A stretch of 64,000 bases of DNA, taken from Streptomyces sp. SLBN-31. GTDB taxonomy: Bacteria; Actinomycetota; Actinomycetes; Streptomycetales; Streptomycetaceae. A program made the translations under genes and the position numbers. This document shows, piece after piece, positions 8,644-16,921 of this stretch. Below the pieces are notes generated by a model, which was not told the origin of the DNA, searched no databases, and saw only the letters and a list, made by a program, of their open reading frames with translations. The stretch is taken from NCBI RefSeq assembly GCF_006715395.1, contig NZ_VFNC01000002.1, forward strand, positions 2,852,001 to 2,916,000. Reading direction: 5' to 3'. Each line of letters begins with the position of its first letter. Within the stretch, counting starts at the first letter, position 1.

Positions 8644-9177
8644 ATGGGGGATCACTTGAAGCTCCAAACAATCAGGCGTGGCACAGCCGTTGGCGTCCTG
8701 TCCATGAGTCTGCTCTGCGTGGGCGCCTCGGCACAGGCCGCTCCGACCCCGAAGGGTTCCGATGGCGCGAGCATGCACGCGGCCCCCATCGAGGCCAAGA
8801 GACTGATCCACGTGCGGTCGATCGGGACCAAGTGCGGCAAGACGCCCATTGCGATGGCGTCGGGTCGGGGGAAGATGACGCTGCGCATAGATGAGACCCG
8901 GTCCACCGGCACGGTACTCTCAAAGCACATCGACGCTTCGAAGGGTGTCATCAGTGCAGGTGTCGGCTGGGACGTGACGAAGTCGCACAGCATCACCGTG
9001 AGCGGCTCAAAAGAAGTACCTCGCGGCAAGTACGGGACACTCAAGGCCTATGTGAAGTACTCCGGGAAGAAGTTCGACGTGCAGGCCATGCTCATACCGG
9101 AGGGCTACAAGTGGACTCTGCAGAAGAACAAGACGGCCTACAAGCCGATCGGCGTGTGCTTCGCCTACAGCGAGTGA
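8644..9177 (+). CDS. Small secreted protein of unknown function in a lower-GC patch
   Basis: About 177 residues with a Sec-type signal peptide (TAVGVLSMSLLCVGASAQA) and a mature Lys-rich domain with two cysteines (TKCGKT and the C-terminal VCFAYSE). I recognise no family. Codon use is clearly less GC-biased than in its neighbours, and the patch 8520-9300 is AT-richer, hinting at recent acquisition. The start is uncertain: ATG codons at 8635, 8638 and 8644 and a TTG at 8656 (after GGGGGA) are in frame. A strong hairpin follows at 9214-9251. Confidence 0.7.
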   Translation: MGDHLKLQTIRRGTAVGVLSMSLLCVGASAQAAPTPKGSDGASMHAAPIEAKRLIHVRSIGTKCGKTPIAMASGRGKMTLRIDETRSTGTVLSKHIDASKGVISAGVGWDVTKSHSITVSGSKEVPRGKYGTLKAYVKYSGKKFDVQAMLIPEGYKWTLQKNKTAYKPIGVCFAYSE

Positions 9178-9213
9178 TGGCACAAGCCCCTTGGCTGGTG
9201 CTCAGCCCTTGAC

Positions 9214-9251
9214 GAATTGGCCCGCCGGATCCCGCCCCGGCGGGCCAATTC
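9214..9251 (+). terminator. Perfect 15-bp hairpin, probable terminator
   Basis: Arms 9214-9228 and 9237-9251 (GAATTGGCCCGCCGG and its complement) are perfectly paired around an 8-base loop, 37 bp after the stop of the secreted protein gene. There is no U tract, as is common for Streptomyces terminators. Confidence 0.75.
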
Positions 9252-9629
9252 GCGTTGCGGACAACGCGAGCCTAAGGCAGGTGACGAGTGATCATCCGGG
9301 TACTAGTGTCCCTGAGAGTCGGGATGGGCTTTGCCCGTTGAGGCGAGCCGATCAATGAAGGGCTCGCCTCAACGGCCACGTACGCGTCATCTCAGTCATC
9401 ACCGTTCCCTGGAGCACCGGCCTCGTGGAAACCCTGAGGGAGTCGTGAGTGCCTTGCGCGTGTTTGGATCGCTGGGAGATCCCCACAGACAGCGTCCTCG
9501 TACAGACGATAGTGTCCTCCCTAGGATGAGGGGCCACGCCTGCGTTTCACACCGGAGCCCGAGTGAGACACGGTTACAGCGCGATGCCTCCGCCGATGAC
9601 GAGACGACTGAGCTGAAGGACCGACTGAA
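9252..9629. other. Gene-free gap upstream of the DUF5336-like gene
   Basis: Apart from the inverted repeat at 9335-9375 I see no convincing gene. A TAGTGT that could act as a -10 box lies near 9510, which would give a long leader for the gene at 9630. Base composition is lower in GC than the flanks. Confidence 0.5.
9335..9375. repeat. Second perfect 15-bp inverted repeat
   Basis: Arms 9335-9349 (CCGTTGAGGCGAGCC) and 9361-9375 are exact complements around an 11-base loop. It lies in a gene-free gap, 84 bp after the previous hairpin. It could be a reverse-direction or back-up terminator, or the end of a lost element. Confidence 0.6.
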
Positions 9630-10445
9630 GTGAATATCCGCTCCCTCACACGAGGCGACGGCGTGGTGATCGGAGCAGCGGTGTTGCTGTTCATCGCGTC
9701 GTTCCTCGACATTTTTTCCGTCGACGGTGCCGATGGCATCGACATGCCGAACGCCTGGGGCAGCGGACCGCTGTTGATGAGCGTCGTCCTGGCAGGCATC
9801 ATCGGCGCTGCGCTCATCGTGGTCGCACGCGGACTGCCGCAGGCCCCTAAGGTCGCCGGTCTCGACCTCGGCCAATTCGGCGTCGCCCTCGCGGTGTTTG
9901 CCGCTTGGAGCGCGCTCGGCAACATCTTCGACCCGGCCGGTGGTGCGAACAACGTGGGTGCGGGTTCCTCCTCCGGCCCCGACGCCGGTATCGGTCTCAT
10001 CCTCGCGCTCATCGCCGCCCTGGTCCTCGCGGGTGCCGCCATCGCCACCCCCCTCGTCCCCGCGCTGCAGGCCGCGCTCATTCCGGCGCCCAAGCCGCAG
10101 GCAACGCAGCCGTACGGTGCGCAGCCTCCTGGTGGTTACGGCTACCCGGGGGCGCAGCAGCCGCAGTACGGCGGTCAGCCGCAGCCGGGGCAGCCGTACG
10201 GGGCCCAGCCTCAGCCGGGCCAGGGGCAGCCGCAGCCGGCCGGCGGGGAGTTCTCGCCGTTCTGGTTCGCCGTTCCGGTGCCGCGGCCGCTGTTCGCGGA
10301 GGACGGTTCGCCGACGCCGATCGCCGAACTCGCGCCGGGCACCTGGTACCTGGCCGTCGAGCAGCGCGGTCCGGGCCTGGTCGCCCAGACCCAGGACGGA
10401 CGTCGTGGCGTGCTGCAGGACACCTCGGGGATCCAGCGCGGCTGA
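9630..10445 (+). CDS. Four-TM membrane protein with Pro/Gln/Gly-rich tail (DUF5336-like)
   Basis: 271 residues. Four hydrophobic helices (about 12-30, 45-68, 78-95, 115-145) are followed by a low-complexity stretch rich in PQYGGQPQPGQPYG and a folded C-terminal segment (FSPFWFAVPVPRPLF...PGTWYLAVEQRGPGLVAQTQDGRRGVLQDTSGIQR). The layout resembles actinobacterial DUF5336 / 34-kDa-antigen-like membrane proteins. Function unknown. GTG start after GAAGGA. Confidence 0.8.
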   Translation: MNIRSLTRGDGVVIGAAVLLFIASFLDIFSVDGADGIDMPNAWGSGPLLMSVVLAGIIGAALIVVARGLPQAPKVAGLDLGQFGVALAVFAAWSALGNIFDPAGGANNVGAGSSSGPDAGIGLILALIAALVLAGAAIATPLVPALQAALIPAPKPQATQPYGAQPPGGYGYPGAQQPQYGGQPQPGQPYGAQPQPGQGQPQPAGGEFSPFWFAVPVPRPLFAEDGSPTPIAELAPGTWYLAVEQRGPGLVAQTQDGRRGVLQDTSGIQRG

Positions 10446-10468
10446 CCTCCCCCTGTCGCTTCACGGCC

Positions 10469-10496
10469 GGCCCCTCGCCCTTCCGGGTGGGGGGCC
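10469..10496 (+). terminator. Probable terminator after the DUF5336-like gene
   Basis: GGCCCC (10469-10474) and GGGGCC (10491-10496) pair around an inner GCCC/GGGT stem with minor mismatches, 24 bp after the stop. Confidence 0.5.
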
Positions 10497-10564
10497 GTTG
10501 CCGTACAGTCGCAGCCCGCAGTCCGGTAACTGACTGACCGTCAGGTCCTTGAGGGAGGCGTGTC

Positions 10565-11575
10565 ATGCGACTCGGGCTCGCGCTCGGCTACTGGGGCCGC
10601 GGTCCCGACGCCGGCCATGTGCCGCTCGCGCAGGAGGCCGAGCGGCTCGGATACGACTCCGTGTGGACCGCCGAGTCCTGGGGGTCCGACGCCTTCACGC
10701 CGCTGACCTGGATCGCCGCCCGGACGTCGACGATCAGGCTGGGCACGGCGGTTGCGCAGATGGCCGCCCGGTCGCCGACGACCACCGCGATGCACGCGCT
10801 CACCCTCGACCATCTGTCCGGCGGACGCATGATGCTGGGGCTCGGGCTGTCTGGGCCGCAGGTGGTGGAGGGCTGGTACGGGCGGCCGTTCCCCAGGTCG
10901 CCGCTCACCGCCACCCGTGAGTACGTGGACGTCGTACGGCAGGTGCTGCGGCGGGAGGCGCCGGTGCGGATGGAGGGGCGGTTCCACTCCCATCCGTACC
11001 GGGGCGCGGACGGGACGGGCCTCGGGAAGGCGCTGAAGCCGATCACTCATCCGCTCCGGGCCGACCTGCCCGTCCTCCTCGGTGCCGAGGGGCCGAAGAA
11101 CGTCGAGCAGACGACCCGGATCGCCGACGGGTGGCTGCCGTTGTACTGGTCGCCGAGCCGCCCCGACGTCTACGGCCCGGCGCTCACACGGCTGCGGCCC
11201 GGGTTCCTCGTCGCCCCCATGGCCCAGGTCCGGGTCTGCGACGACGTGCGCGAGGGGCTGCTGCCGGTGAAGACCATGCTCGGCTTCTACATCGGCGGGA
11301 TGGGGCACGCGTCCCGCAACTTCCACGCCGATCTGATGGCGCGGATGGGGTACGAAGAGGAGGCGCGGCGCGTGCAGGAGCTGTTCCTCCAGGGGCGGCG
11401 CGAGGAGGCGGTACTGGCCGTGCCGGACGCCTTCGCCGACGAGATCTCCCTCGTCGGCCCGCGTGAACGGATCGCCGATCGGCTGGAGTTGTGGCGCAAG
11501 GGCCCGGTCACGGACCTTTTGGCGCTGGCCCCCGACCACCGGACGCTTCGGGTGCTGGCGGAGCTCAACTCGTAG
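10565..11575 (+). CDS. LLM-class F420-dependent oxidoreductase
   Basis: 336 residues of luciferase-like (TIM-barrel) fold: MRLGLALGYWG at strand 1, YDSVWTAESWGSDAFTPL, RLGTAVAQ, and the SGGRMMLGLGLSGPQVVEGWYG segment that binds the cofactor phosphate. The pattern is close to the mycobacterial Rv3520c-like F420 group, which lies in a sterol-catabolism locus there. No good KstR-type site is visible here, but a small palindrome (CTGACCGTCAG) sits about 30 bp upstream of the start. GAGGGAGG precedes the ATG. Substrate unknown. Confidence 0.88.
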   Translation: MRLGLALGYWGRGPDAGHVPLAQEAERLGYDSVWTAESWGSDAFTPLTWIAARTSTIRLGTAVAQMAARSPTTTAMHALTLDHLSGGRMMLGLGLSGPQVVEGWYGRPFPRSPLTATREYVDVVRQVLRREAPVRMEGRFHSHPYRGADGTGLGKALKPITHPLRADLPVLLGAEGPKNVEQTTRIADGWLPLYWSPSRPDVYGPALTRLRPGFLVAPMAQVRVCDDVREGLLPVKTMLGFYIGGMGHASRNFHADLMARMGYEEEARRVQELFLQGRREEAVLAVPDAFADEISLVGPRERIADRLELWRKGPVTDLLALAPDHRTLRVLAELNS

Positions 11576-11577
11576 GC

Positions 11578-11991
11578 TCAGTACGCCTGGAGCTCCACCA
11601 GTGTGCCGTCCGGGGTCCTCAAGTGGGCGGTGCGCAGGCCCGGTCCCCACTCGGGACGGTCCTGCGGCTCGGCGACGACGGTGGCGCCGTGGCCGCTGAG
11701 CCGGCGCGTGGCGTCGTCGACGTCGGAGACCCGCAGGACGAGCATCGCGGTGTCCTGCGCGGGCGGCGCGGAGGGCAGGGAGTCGGTGCCGACGACCTGG
11801 GCGACGGCCTTGCGGCCGAACAGGACGAGGACGGCCCGTCCGTCCAGGTCCCAGTTGGCGTAGCCGGCGGCGGGGAGCACCTTCACGGGCTCGATGCCGA
11901 GGAGGTCACGGAGGGCTTCGGTCCAGAAGTGGGCCGCGGTGTCGAAGTCCTCGACGAGCAGCCTCGGGTAGAGGGCGTCCACGGCGGTCAT
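11578..11991 (-). CDS. VOC-superfamily (glyoxalase-like) protein
   Basis: 137 residues made of two beta-alpha-beta-beta-beta halves (YPRLLVEDFDTAAHFWTEAL and MLVLRVSDVDDATRRLSGHGATVV, ending LRTPDGTLVELQAY), the vicinal-oxygen-chelate fold. The metal ligands of true glyoxalase I are not all evident. It converges on the oxidoreductase with 2 bp between stops. Role unknown. Confidence 0.85.
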   Translation of the reverse strand: MTAVDALYPRLLVEDFDTAAHFWTEALRDLLGIEPVKVLPAAGYANWDLDGRAVLVLFGRKAVAQVVGTDSLPSAPPAQDTAMLVLRVSDVDDATRRLSGHGATVVAEPQDRPEWGPGLRTAHLRTPDGTLVELQAY

Positions 11992-12037
11992 CGTACCGAC
12001 CGGGTTTCATCCGGGAAGGCGCGGCAATCCGGAAAGC

Positions 12038-12325
12038 ATGTCTCGATATAGCAGCGGCAATCGGGCCGGCGCGGTCGTGGCGATCGTCGCCGACATCATG
12101 GCCCTCATCCTGGGGCTGTGGATCCTGATGTACCTGTTGGACGCCAACCGGGCCAATGACCTGGTGCAGTTCGTCCACAATGCGGCCAACTGGCTGGCCG
12201 GCTGGTCGCGTGACCTGTTCACGTTCGACAAGGCGTGGGCCCGTGTGGTGGCGGGCTACGGACTGGCGGCGGTGGTCTACCTGTTCGTCGGTCACGCGAT
12301 CGCCGGACGGCTGCAGCGCCACTGA
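12038..12325 (+). CDS. Small two-TM membrane protein
   Basis: 95 residues with two hydrophobic helices (about 12-34 and 70-90) flanking an amphipathic middle (NDLVQFVHNAANWLAGWSRDLFTFDKAWARV). I do not recognise a named family. A weak GGAAAG precedes the ATG. Ends at a bidirectional hairpin shared with the convergent operon. Confidence 0.8.
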   Translation: MSRYSSGNRAGAVVAIVADIMALILGLWILMYLLDANRANDLVQFVHNAANWLAGWSRDLFTFDKAWARVVAGYGLAAVVYLFVGHAIAGRLQRH

Positions 12326-12340
12326 GGCGCGGCAGCGGCG

Positions 12341-12372
12341 CTGAGGCCCCGGCAGGGACGCCGGGGCCTCAG
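12341..12372. terminator. Bidirectional terminator between convergent genes
   Basis: A 13-bp perfect stem (CTGAGGCCCCGGC, 12341-12353, with 12360-12372) around a 6-base loop. It lies just past the small membrane gene and overlaps the stop codon of the prenyltransferase-fold gene. Confidence 0.8.
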
Positions 12373-13439
12373 TCGCAGCAGTCGGGGTCCAGTCCGCTCG
12401 GCAGGTTCTCGCCGCCGAAAACCGTGCAGGTGGCCTCGTGGCCGCCGAGGGCGGCGACGGCGAGGAGGAGCGAGCCGGCCGTCCAGGTGGTCAGTTCCTG
12501 CGGCCAGATCGCCTCGTCCTCGAAGACGTAACCCGTCCAGTACAGGCCGCTCTCGGCGTCCCGCAGATGCTGGATCGACTTGAGCAGCTCCAGCGCCCGG
12601 TCCGACTCGCCCATCGCCCAGAGCGTGAGGGCGAGTTCGGCGGACTCGCCGCCCGTGACCCACGGGTTGGGGACGACGCAGCGCACACCGAGGCCGGGTA
12701 CGACGAAGCGGTCCCAGCCCTCCTCGATACGGGACTTGGCCTCCGCTCCGGTGACCGCGCCGCCCAGCACCGGGTAGTACCAGTCCATGGAGTAGCGGTC
12801 CTTGTCGAGGAACCGCTCCGGGTGCCGGCGGATCGCGTGCCGCAGGGCGCCCACCGCCAACTCCCAGTCCGGCTGCGGTTCTTCACGCTGCTCGGCGATG
12901 GCGAGGGCGCAGCGCAGGGCGTGGTGGACGGAGGAGGAGCCGGTCAGCAGCGCGTCGGTGGTGAAGCCGCCGTCGTCCTCGCCCTTCCAGCCGATCTGCC
13001 CGCCGGGCTGCTGCAGCCGCAGGACGTACTCGATCGCCGCGCACACGGAGGGCCACATGCGGTCCAGGAAGGTGTCGTCGCCGGTGGAGAGGTAGTGGTG
13101 CCACACCCCCACCGCGATGTAGGCGACGAAGTTCGTCTCCCGCCCGCGGTCGGTGACGTCCGCGAAGTCGCCGTCGGCGTAGGCCGCGTACCAGGAGCCG
13201 TCCTCGTTCTGGTGCCGGGCGAGCCAGTCGTAGGCCCGCTCGGCGGCCTCGTGCTCGCCTGCGGTGTCCAGCGCCATGGCGGCCTCGGTGTGGTCCCAGG
13301 GGTCCAGGTGGTGGCCCCGGAACCACGGGATCGCACCGTCCTCACGCTGTACGGCGAGGATGCCGGCGACGGTCGCGGCGGCCTGCCCGGCGGTGAGGAC
13401 CCCGGGCAGGACGAGGTGTTCCGTCCGGGGGGTGGTCAC
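12369..13439 (-). CDS. Prenyltransferase/squalene-oxidase-repeat (alpha/alpha toroid) protein
   Basis: 356 residues with repeated Trp/Gly-rich helical hairpins (VQREDGAIPWFRG, HQNEDGSWYAAYADGDF, GGQIGWKGEDDGGFTTDALL), an alpha-alpha barrel shared by terpene cyclases and six-hairpin glycosidases. The DxDD motif of squalene cyclases is absent, so a glycan-active role is more likely. It is last in a three-gene operon; its GTG overlaps the preceding methyltransferase TGA (GTGA). The operon suggests work on a glycolipid or glycan. Ends in CCD. Confidence 0.82.
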   Translation of the reverse strand: MTTPRTEHLVLPGVLTAGQAAATVAGILAVQREDGAIPWFRGHHLDPWDHTEAAMALDTAGEHEAAERAYDWLARHQNEDGSWYAAYADGDFADVTDRGRETNFVAYIAVGVWHHYLSTGDDTFLDRMWPSVCAAIEYVLRLQQPGGQIGWKGEDDGGFTTDALLTGSSSVHHALRCALAIAEQREEPQPDWELAVGALRHAIRRHPERFLDKDRYSMDWYYPVLGGAVTGAEAKSRIEEGWDRFVVPGLGVRCVVPNPWVTGGESAELALTLWAMGESDRALELLKSIQHLRDAESGLYWTGYVFEDEAIWPQELTTWTAGSLLLAVAALGGHEATCTVFGGENLPSGLDPDCCD

Positions 13440-14170
13440 TTGGCGTCCACCACCGGCAGGTGCGGCTTGGTCGCGTACGCCACGAAGCTCTTACCGATCA
13501 GCGGGTTCAGCGCCTGCTCGGCGACCCGGGTGGCCAGCGGCTTCTTCATGATGTCCCAGACCAGCAGCTTGTGGTACGCCCGCACGGGCAGCGCCTTGTC
13601 GTTGTCGACGCCGAACGCGCACTTCAGCCACCAGTAGGGGCTGTGCAGGGCGTGGGCGTGGTGGGTGCCGTAGGGCTTGAGGCCGGCTTCCTTGATCTTG
13701 GCGATCAGTTCGTCGGCCCTGTAGATGCGGATGTGGCCGCCCTCGACCTCGTGGTAGGCGTCGGACAGCGCCCAGCACACCTTCTCGGGGCCGTAGCGCG
13801 GGACGGTGATGGCGATGCGGCCGCCGGGCTTCAACACCCTCACCATCTCGGCGAGTACGCCCTTGTCGTCCGGGATGTGCTCCATCACCTCGGAGATGAT
13901 GACGACGTCGAAGGACTCGTCGGGGAACGGCAGCGCGAGGGCGTCGCCCTCCATGGCGGTGGCGGTGGCGCCCTCGGGGGCCTCGCCGGCCTCCTTCATC
14001 GCCGCGAACCACTTCGCGACCTCGCGGATCTCCTCGCCGTTCTGGTCGAGCGCCACGACCTGGGCGCCACGCCGGTAGCACTCGAACGCGTGCCGTCCGG
14101 CACCGCAGCCGAGGTCCAGGACGCGGTCACCCGGGGCGAGCGGGAACCGGGAGAAGTCGACGGTCAGCAC
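13436..14170 (-). CDS. Class I SAM-dependent methyltransferase
   Basis: 244 residues with the UbiE/Methyltransf_11 signature: motif I RVLDLGCGAGRHAFECYRRG, acidic VVALDQN, SFDVVIISEVMEHIPDD, and VLKPGGRIAITVPR. The GTG start at 14170 overlaps the glycosyltransferase stop by 7 bp, and the end overlaps the next gene, so all three are coupled. It probably methylates the product, or the carrier, handled by the neighbouring glycosyltransferase. Substrate not visible. Confidence 0.92.
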   Translation of the reverse strand: MLTVDFSRFPLAPGDRVLDLGCGAGRHAFECYRRGAQVVALDQNGEEIREVAKWFAAMKEAGEAPEGATATAMEGDALALPFPDESFDVVIISEVMEHIPDDKGVLAEMVRVLKPGGRIAITVPRYGPEKVCWALSDAYHEVEGGHIRIYRADELIAKIKEAGLKPYGTHHAHALHSPYWWLKCAFGVDNDKALPVRAYHKLLVWDIMKKPLATRVAEQALNPLIGKSFVAYATKPHLPVVDAK

Positions 14171-15564
14171 GTGGCCCTGCTTTCGGAGTAGACGCCGGTG
14201 TCGGGTGTGGGGGGCGTGGACTCGACGCCCTGCGCGGCCGCGGTGCGGCCGGGAAGCCTGCCGGAGGACCGGCCGATCGCCTCGCGGTACCTGGCCACCG
14301 TGCCCTCCGCGGCCCGTGCCCAGGTGAAGTGCCGCAGCACCCGCTCGCGGCCCGCCCGGCCGAGGCGTGCCCGCAGCTCCGCGTCGCCCAGCAGCCGGCT
14401 CAGCCCCGCCGCGAGGGCCCCCGCGTCGCCCGGCGGCACCGCCAGGCACGTCTCGCCGTCCCGGCCGGCGACCTCGGGGATGGCCCCGCCGGTCGTGGCG
14501 ACGAGCGGCGTACCCGTGGCCATGGCCTCGGCGGCCGGCAGGGAGAAGCCCTCGTAGAGGGACGGCACGCAGGCGACCTCGGCCGAACGGACCAGGTCGA
14601 CCAGTTCGGCGTCCGAGATGCCCTTGACGAAGTCGACGGCGCCTTCGAGGCCGTAGCGCTCGATCGCCTGCGCGACGGGCCCCTCGGTGGGCCGCATGCC
14701 GACGACGACCAGGTGGGCGGCGGCGTGCTCGGTGCGGACCTTCGCCAGGGCCTCGACGAGGAAGACCAGGCCCTTGAGGGGGACGTCCGCGCTGGACGTC
14801 GTCACGATCCGGCCCGGGACGACGGGGACCGACGCGTCCGGCGAGAACAGGTCGGTGTCCGCGCCGATGTGGACCACGTGGATACGGTCCTCGTGCACCC
14901 CGAGGTGGTCGACGATCTCGGCGCGGGAGGTGCCGGAGACGGTGAGCACCGAGGGCAGGCGGCGCGCGACCCGGCGCTGCATGCGGGTGAAGGCGTACCA
15001 GCGGCGCTTGGACAGCCGCTGCTGCCAGTTCTCGGCGGCGTCCAGCTCCAACTGGCGGTCGACGGTGATGGGGTGGTGGATGGTGGTGACGAGGGGCGCG
15101 CCCACGTCTCCCAACAGGCCGTATCCCAGCGTCTGGTTGTCGTGCACGACGTCGAACTCACCGCGCCGGGCGCGCAGATGGCGGCGGGCGCGGAGGGAGA
15201 AGGTGAGCGGCTCGGGGAAGCCGCCGGTCCACATGGTGGCGACTTCGAGGGCGTCGATCCAGTCGCGGTACTCGTCGCGGGCCGGGCTGCGGAAGGGGTC
15301 GGGCGAGCGGTAGAGGTCGAGGCTCGGCAGCTCGGTCAGGGTCAGTTTGTCGTAGCCCTCGTCGAGGACGGGGTACGGCTGGCTGCCGATGACCTCGACG
15401 CGGTGCCCGAGGCGGGCCAGCTCGCGGGAGAGGTGGCGGACGTAGACGCCCTGTCCGCCGCAGAACGGGTTCCCTTTATAGGTGAGGAGCGCGATGTGGA
15501 GCGGTCGCTCGCCGTCCGCGGCCAAGTCCTCCTGGGGACCGGCCTGACTGGCCTCAGCGGTCAC
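14164..15564 (-). CDS. GT4-family glycosyltransferase
   Basis: 466 residues of GT-B fold. The N-terminal half starts IALLTYKGNPFCGGQGVYVRHLSREL, which binds the acceptor. The C-terminal half has the nucleotide-sugar motif PSLYEGFSLPAAEAMATGTPLVATTGGAIPE with the EX7E glutamates. Retaining transfer from an NDP-sugar is expected. First gene of a three-gene operon divergent from the kstR-like regulator; the exact KstR-type site at 15619-15632 lies 55 bp upstream of its GTG start, so it may be in that regulon. GGGGG precedes the start. Confidence 0.92.
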   Translation of the reverse strand: MTAEASQAGPQEDLAADGERPLHIALLTYKGNPFCGGQGVYVRHLSRELARLGHRVEVIGSQPYPVLDEGYDKLTLTELPSLDLYRSPDPFRSPARDEYRDWIDALEVATMWTGGFPEPLTFSLRARRHLRARRGEFDVVHDNQTLGYGLLGDVGAPLVTTIHHPITVDRQLELDAAENWQQRLSKRRWYAFTRMQRRVARRLPSVLTVSGTSRAEIVDHLGVHEDRIHVVHIGADTDLFSPDASVPVVPGRIVTTSSADVPLKGLVFLVEALAKVRTEHAAAHLVVVGMRPTEGPVAQAIERYGLEGAVDFVKGISDAELVDLVRSAEVACVPSLYEGFSLPAAEAMATGTPLVATTGGAIPEVAGRDGETCLAVPPGDAGALAAGLSRLLGDAELRARLGRAGRERVLRHFTWARAAEGTVARYREAIGRSSGRLPGRTAAAQGVESTPPTPDTGVYSESRATC

Positions 15565-15618
15565 TCTGGGCCCCCTTCTGCATGCATTGTCCCGCGAGAT
15601 TACGCCGGGACGCTAATC

Positions 15619-15632
15619 TAGAACAAGTTTCA
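15619..15632. promoter_or_regulatory. KstR-type operator between the glycosyltransferase and the kstR-like gene (exact match)
   Basis: TAGAACAAGTTTCA fits TnnAACnnGTTnnA at all fixed positions. It lies 143 bp upstream of the TetR start, which fits autoregulation, and 55 bp upstream of the divergent glycosyltransferase. Confidence 0.75.
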
Positions 15633-15774
15633 GACTTGATCGTCCAGGAGGCTCTGAATCTACCGGCAGGTAAGGGCACTGTGAGCAGTGGATCAGGTGA
15701 TTCGCGCCACGGCTGAGCCCTTCCCGTGCCCGGTCCGATCACCAGCCCTCACCGAGTGTCACGGAACGGGACCC

Positions 15775-16404
15775 ATGCCTGCGGAAGCCAAGCCAGACGC
15801 CACCGCGCGGACGTCCTCCTCGCCCCTCACCGAGCGGCAGGAGGCCCGTCGCCGGCGCATCCTGCACGCGAGTGCGCAGCTTGCCAGCCGGGGCGGTTTC
15901 GACGCGGTGCAGATGCGGGAGGTCGCCGAGTCCTCCCAGGTGGCCCTGGGCACGCTGTACCGCTACTTCCCGTCCAAGATCCATCTGCTGGTCGCCACGA
16001 TGCAGGACCAGCTGGAGCACATGCACGGCACGCTGCGGAAGAAGCCGCCGCAGGGCGAGACGGCGGCCGAGCGGGTCGCCGAGACCCTGATGCGGGCCTT
16101 CCGCGCGCTGCAGCGCGAGCCGCACCTGGCCGACGCCATGGTCCGCGCGCTCACCTTCGCCGACCGCAGCGTCTCGCCGGAGGTGGACCAGGTCTCCCGC
16201 CAGACGACGGTGATCATCCTGGACGCGATGGGCCAGGCCGACCCGACGCCCGAACAGCTCTCGGCGGTCCGGGTCATCGAGCACACCTGGCACTCGGCGC
16301 TGATCACCTGGCTCTCGGGCCGGGCGTCGATCGCCCAGGTCAAGATCGACATCGAGACGGTGTGCCGCCTGATCGACCTGACCGATCCGGGGCATCGAGC
16401 CTGA
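15775..16404 (+). CDS. kstR: TetR-family repressor, KstR-like
   Basis: 209 residues. The HTH (about 22-66: RRRRILHASAQLASRGGFDAVQMREVAESSQVALGTLYRYFPSKIHLLVATM) is close to mycobacterial KstR through the recognition helix (VALGTLYRYFPSK). The ligand domain shares MVRALTFADRSVSPEVDQV and ITWLSGRAS with it. KstR represses sterol catabolism genes and is released by a steroid-CoA thioester. An exact KstR-type site lies upstream. The start at 15775 follows GAACGGG; upstream in-frame codons lack homology. The gene symbol is by similarity. Confidence 0.85.
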   Translation: MPAEAKPDATARTSSSPLTERQEARRRRILHASAQLASRGGFDAVQMREVAESSQVALGTLYRYFPSKIHLLVATMQDQLEHMHGTLRKKPPQGETAAERVAETLMRAFRALQREPHLADAMVRALTFADRSVSPEVDQVSRQTTVIILDAMGQADPTPEQLSAVRVIEHTWHSALITWLSGRASIAQVKIDIETVCRLIDLTDPGHRA

Positions 16405-16418
16405 GGCGGGGCGCGTCC

Positions 16419-16434
16419 ATTCCCCGGCGGGAAT
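16419..16434. promoter_or_regulatory. Copy 2 of the MmyB-type regulator palindrome
   Basis: ATTCCCCGGCGGGAAT, followed by TGTCGG, nearly repeats the perfect palindrome at 17691-17706 including flanking CC and TGTCG bases. It lies 65 bp upstream of the SnoaL-like gene, marking that gene as a probable co-target. Confidence 0.65.
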
Positions 16435-16498
16435 TGTCGGTCCGTCGCGCACGCCCGAGGATCGGCTGGGCAGTGAACCGGTCGGCGAGGAGGGGCAC

Positions 16499-16921
16499 AT
16501 GAGGGAGATCGATCCGCAGGACCTGGCCCGGCGCTACATCGCGCAGTGGAACGTGGCGGACGCCGCCGAACGGCGCGCGGCGATCGAGCGGCTCTGGGCG
16601 CGGGACGCCGTCCACATCCTCCAACCCCCGGTGGAGATGAGGGAGATCGCCGCCGGGCTGGGCTTCGGCCACAGCACCCTGGAGGCCCACGGTCACGACG
16701 CCATCGAGAACCGGGTGGCCCGCAGCCACGAACGGTTCGTCGAGAAGGAGGGCTTCACCTTCCGGGCCCGCGCCGACGCCGTGCGGCTGCGCGGCATGGT
16801 CAAGTTCGGCTGGGAGGCGGTGTCCACCGCGACCGGGGACGTCATGGGCGGCGGTCTGGACATCCTCGAACTCGACGACGACGGCCGGATCCGGACCGAC
16901 TACATGTTCCCGGGCGCCTGA
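16499..16921 (+). CDS. SnoaL-like / NTF2-fold protein
   Basis: 140 residues of the SnoaL-like cone fold: ARRYIAQWNVADAAERRAAIERLWARDAV, AHGHDAIENRVARSHERFV and WEAVSTATGDVMGGGLDILELDDDGRI. Such proteins act as isomerases, cyclases or hydrolases on small polyketide- or steroid-like molecules, or have lost catalysis. GGAGGGG precedes the ATG. The 3' end overlaps the convergent XRE gene by 22 bp. The operator-like palindrome upstream links it to that regulator. Confidence 0.88.
   Translation: MREIDPQDLARRYIAQWNVADAAERRAAIERLWARDAVHILQPPVEMREIAAGLGFGHSTLEAHGHDAIENRVARSHERFVEKEGFTFRARADAVRLRGMVKFGWEAVSTATGDVMGGGLDILELDDDGRIRTDYMFPGA

Noticed and set aside
10530..10541. KstR site upstream of the Rv3520c-like oxidoreductase
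   Set aside because: The only palindrome there (CTGACCGTCAG) does not fit TnnAACnnGTTnnA, so the gene was not placed in the regulon.
12369..16404. Secondary-metabolite terpene cluster
   Set aside because: The prenyltransferase-fold protein lacks DxDD or DDxxD cyclase motifs, and no isoprenoid synthesis gene is present.
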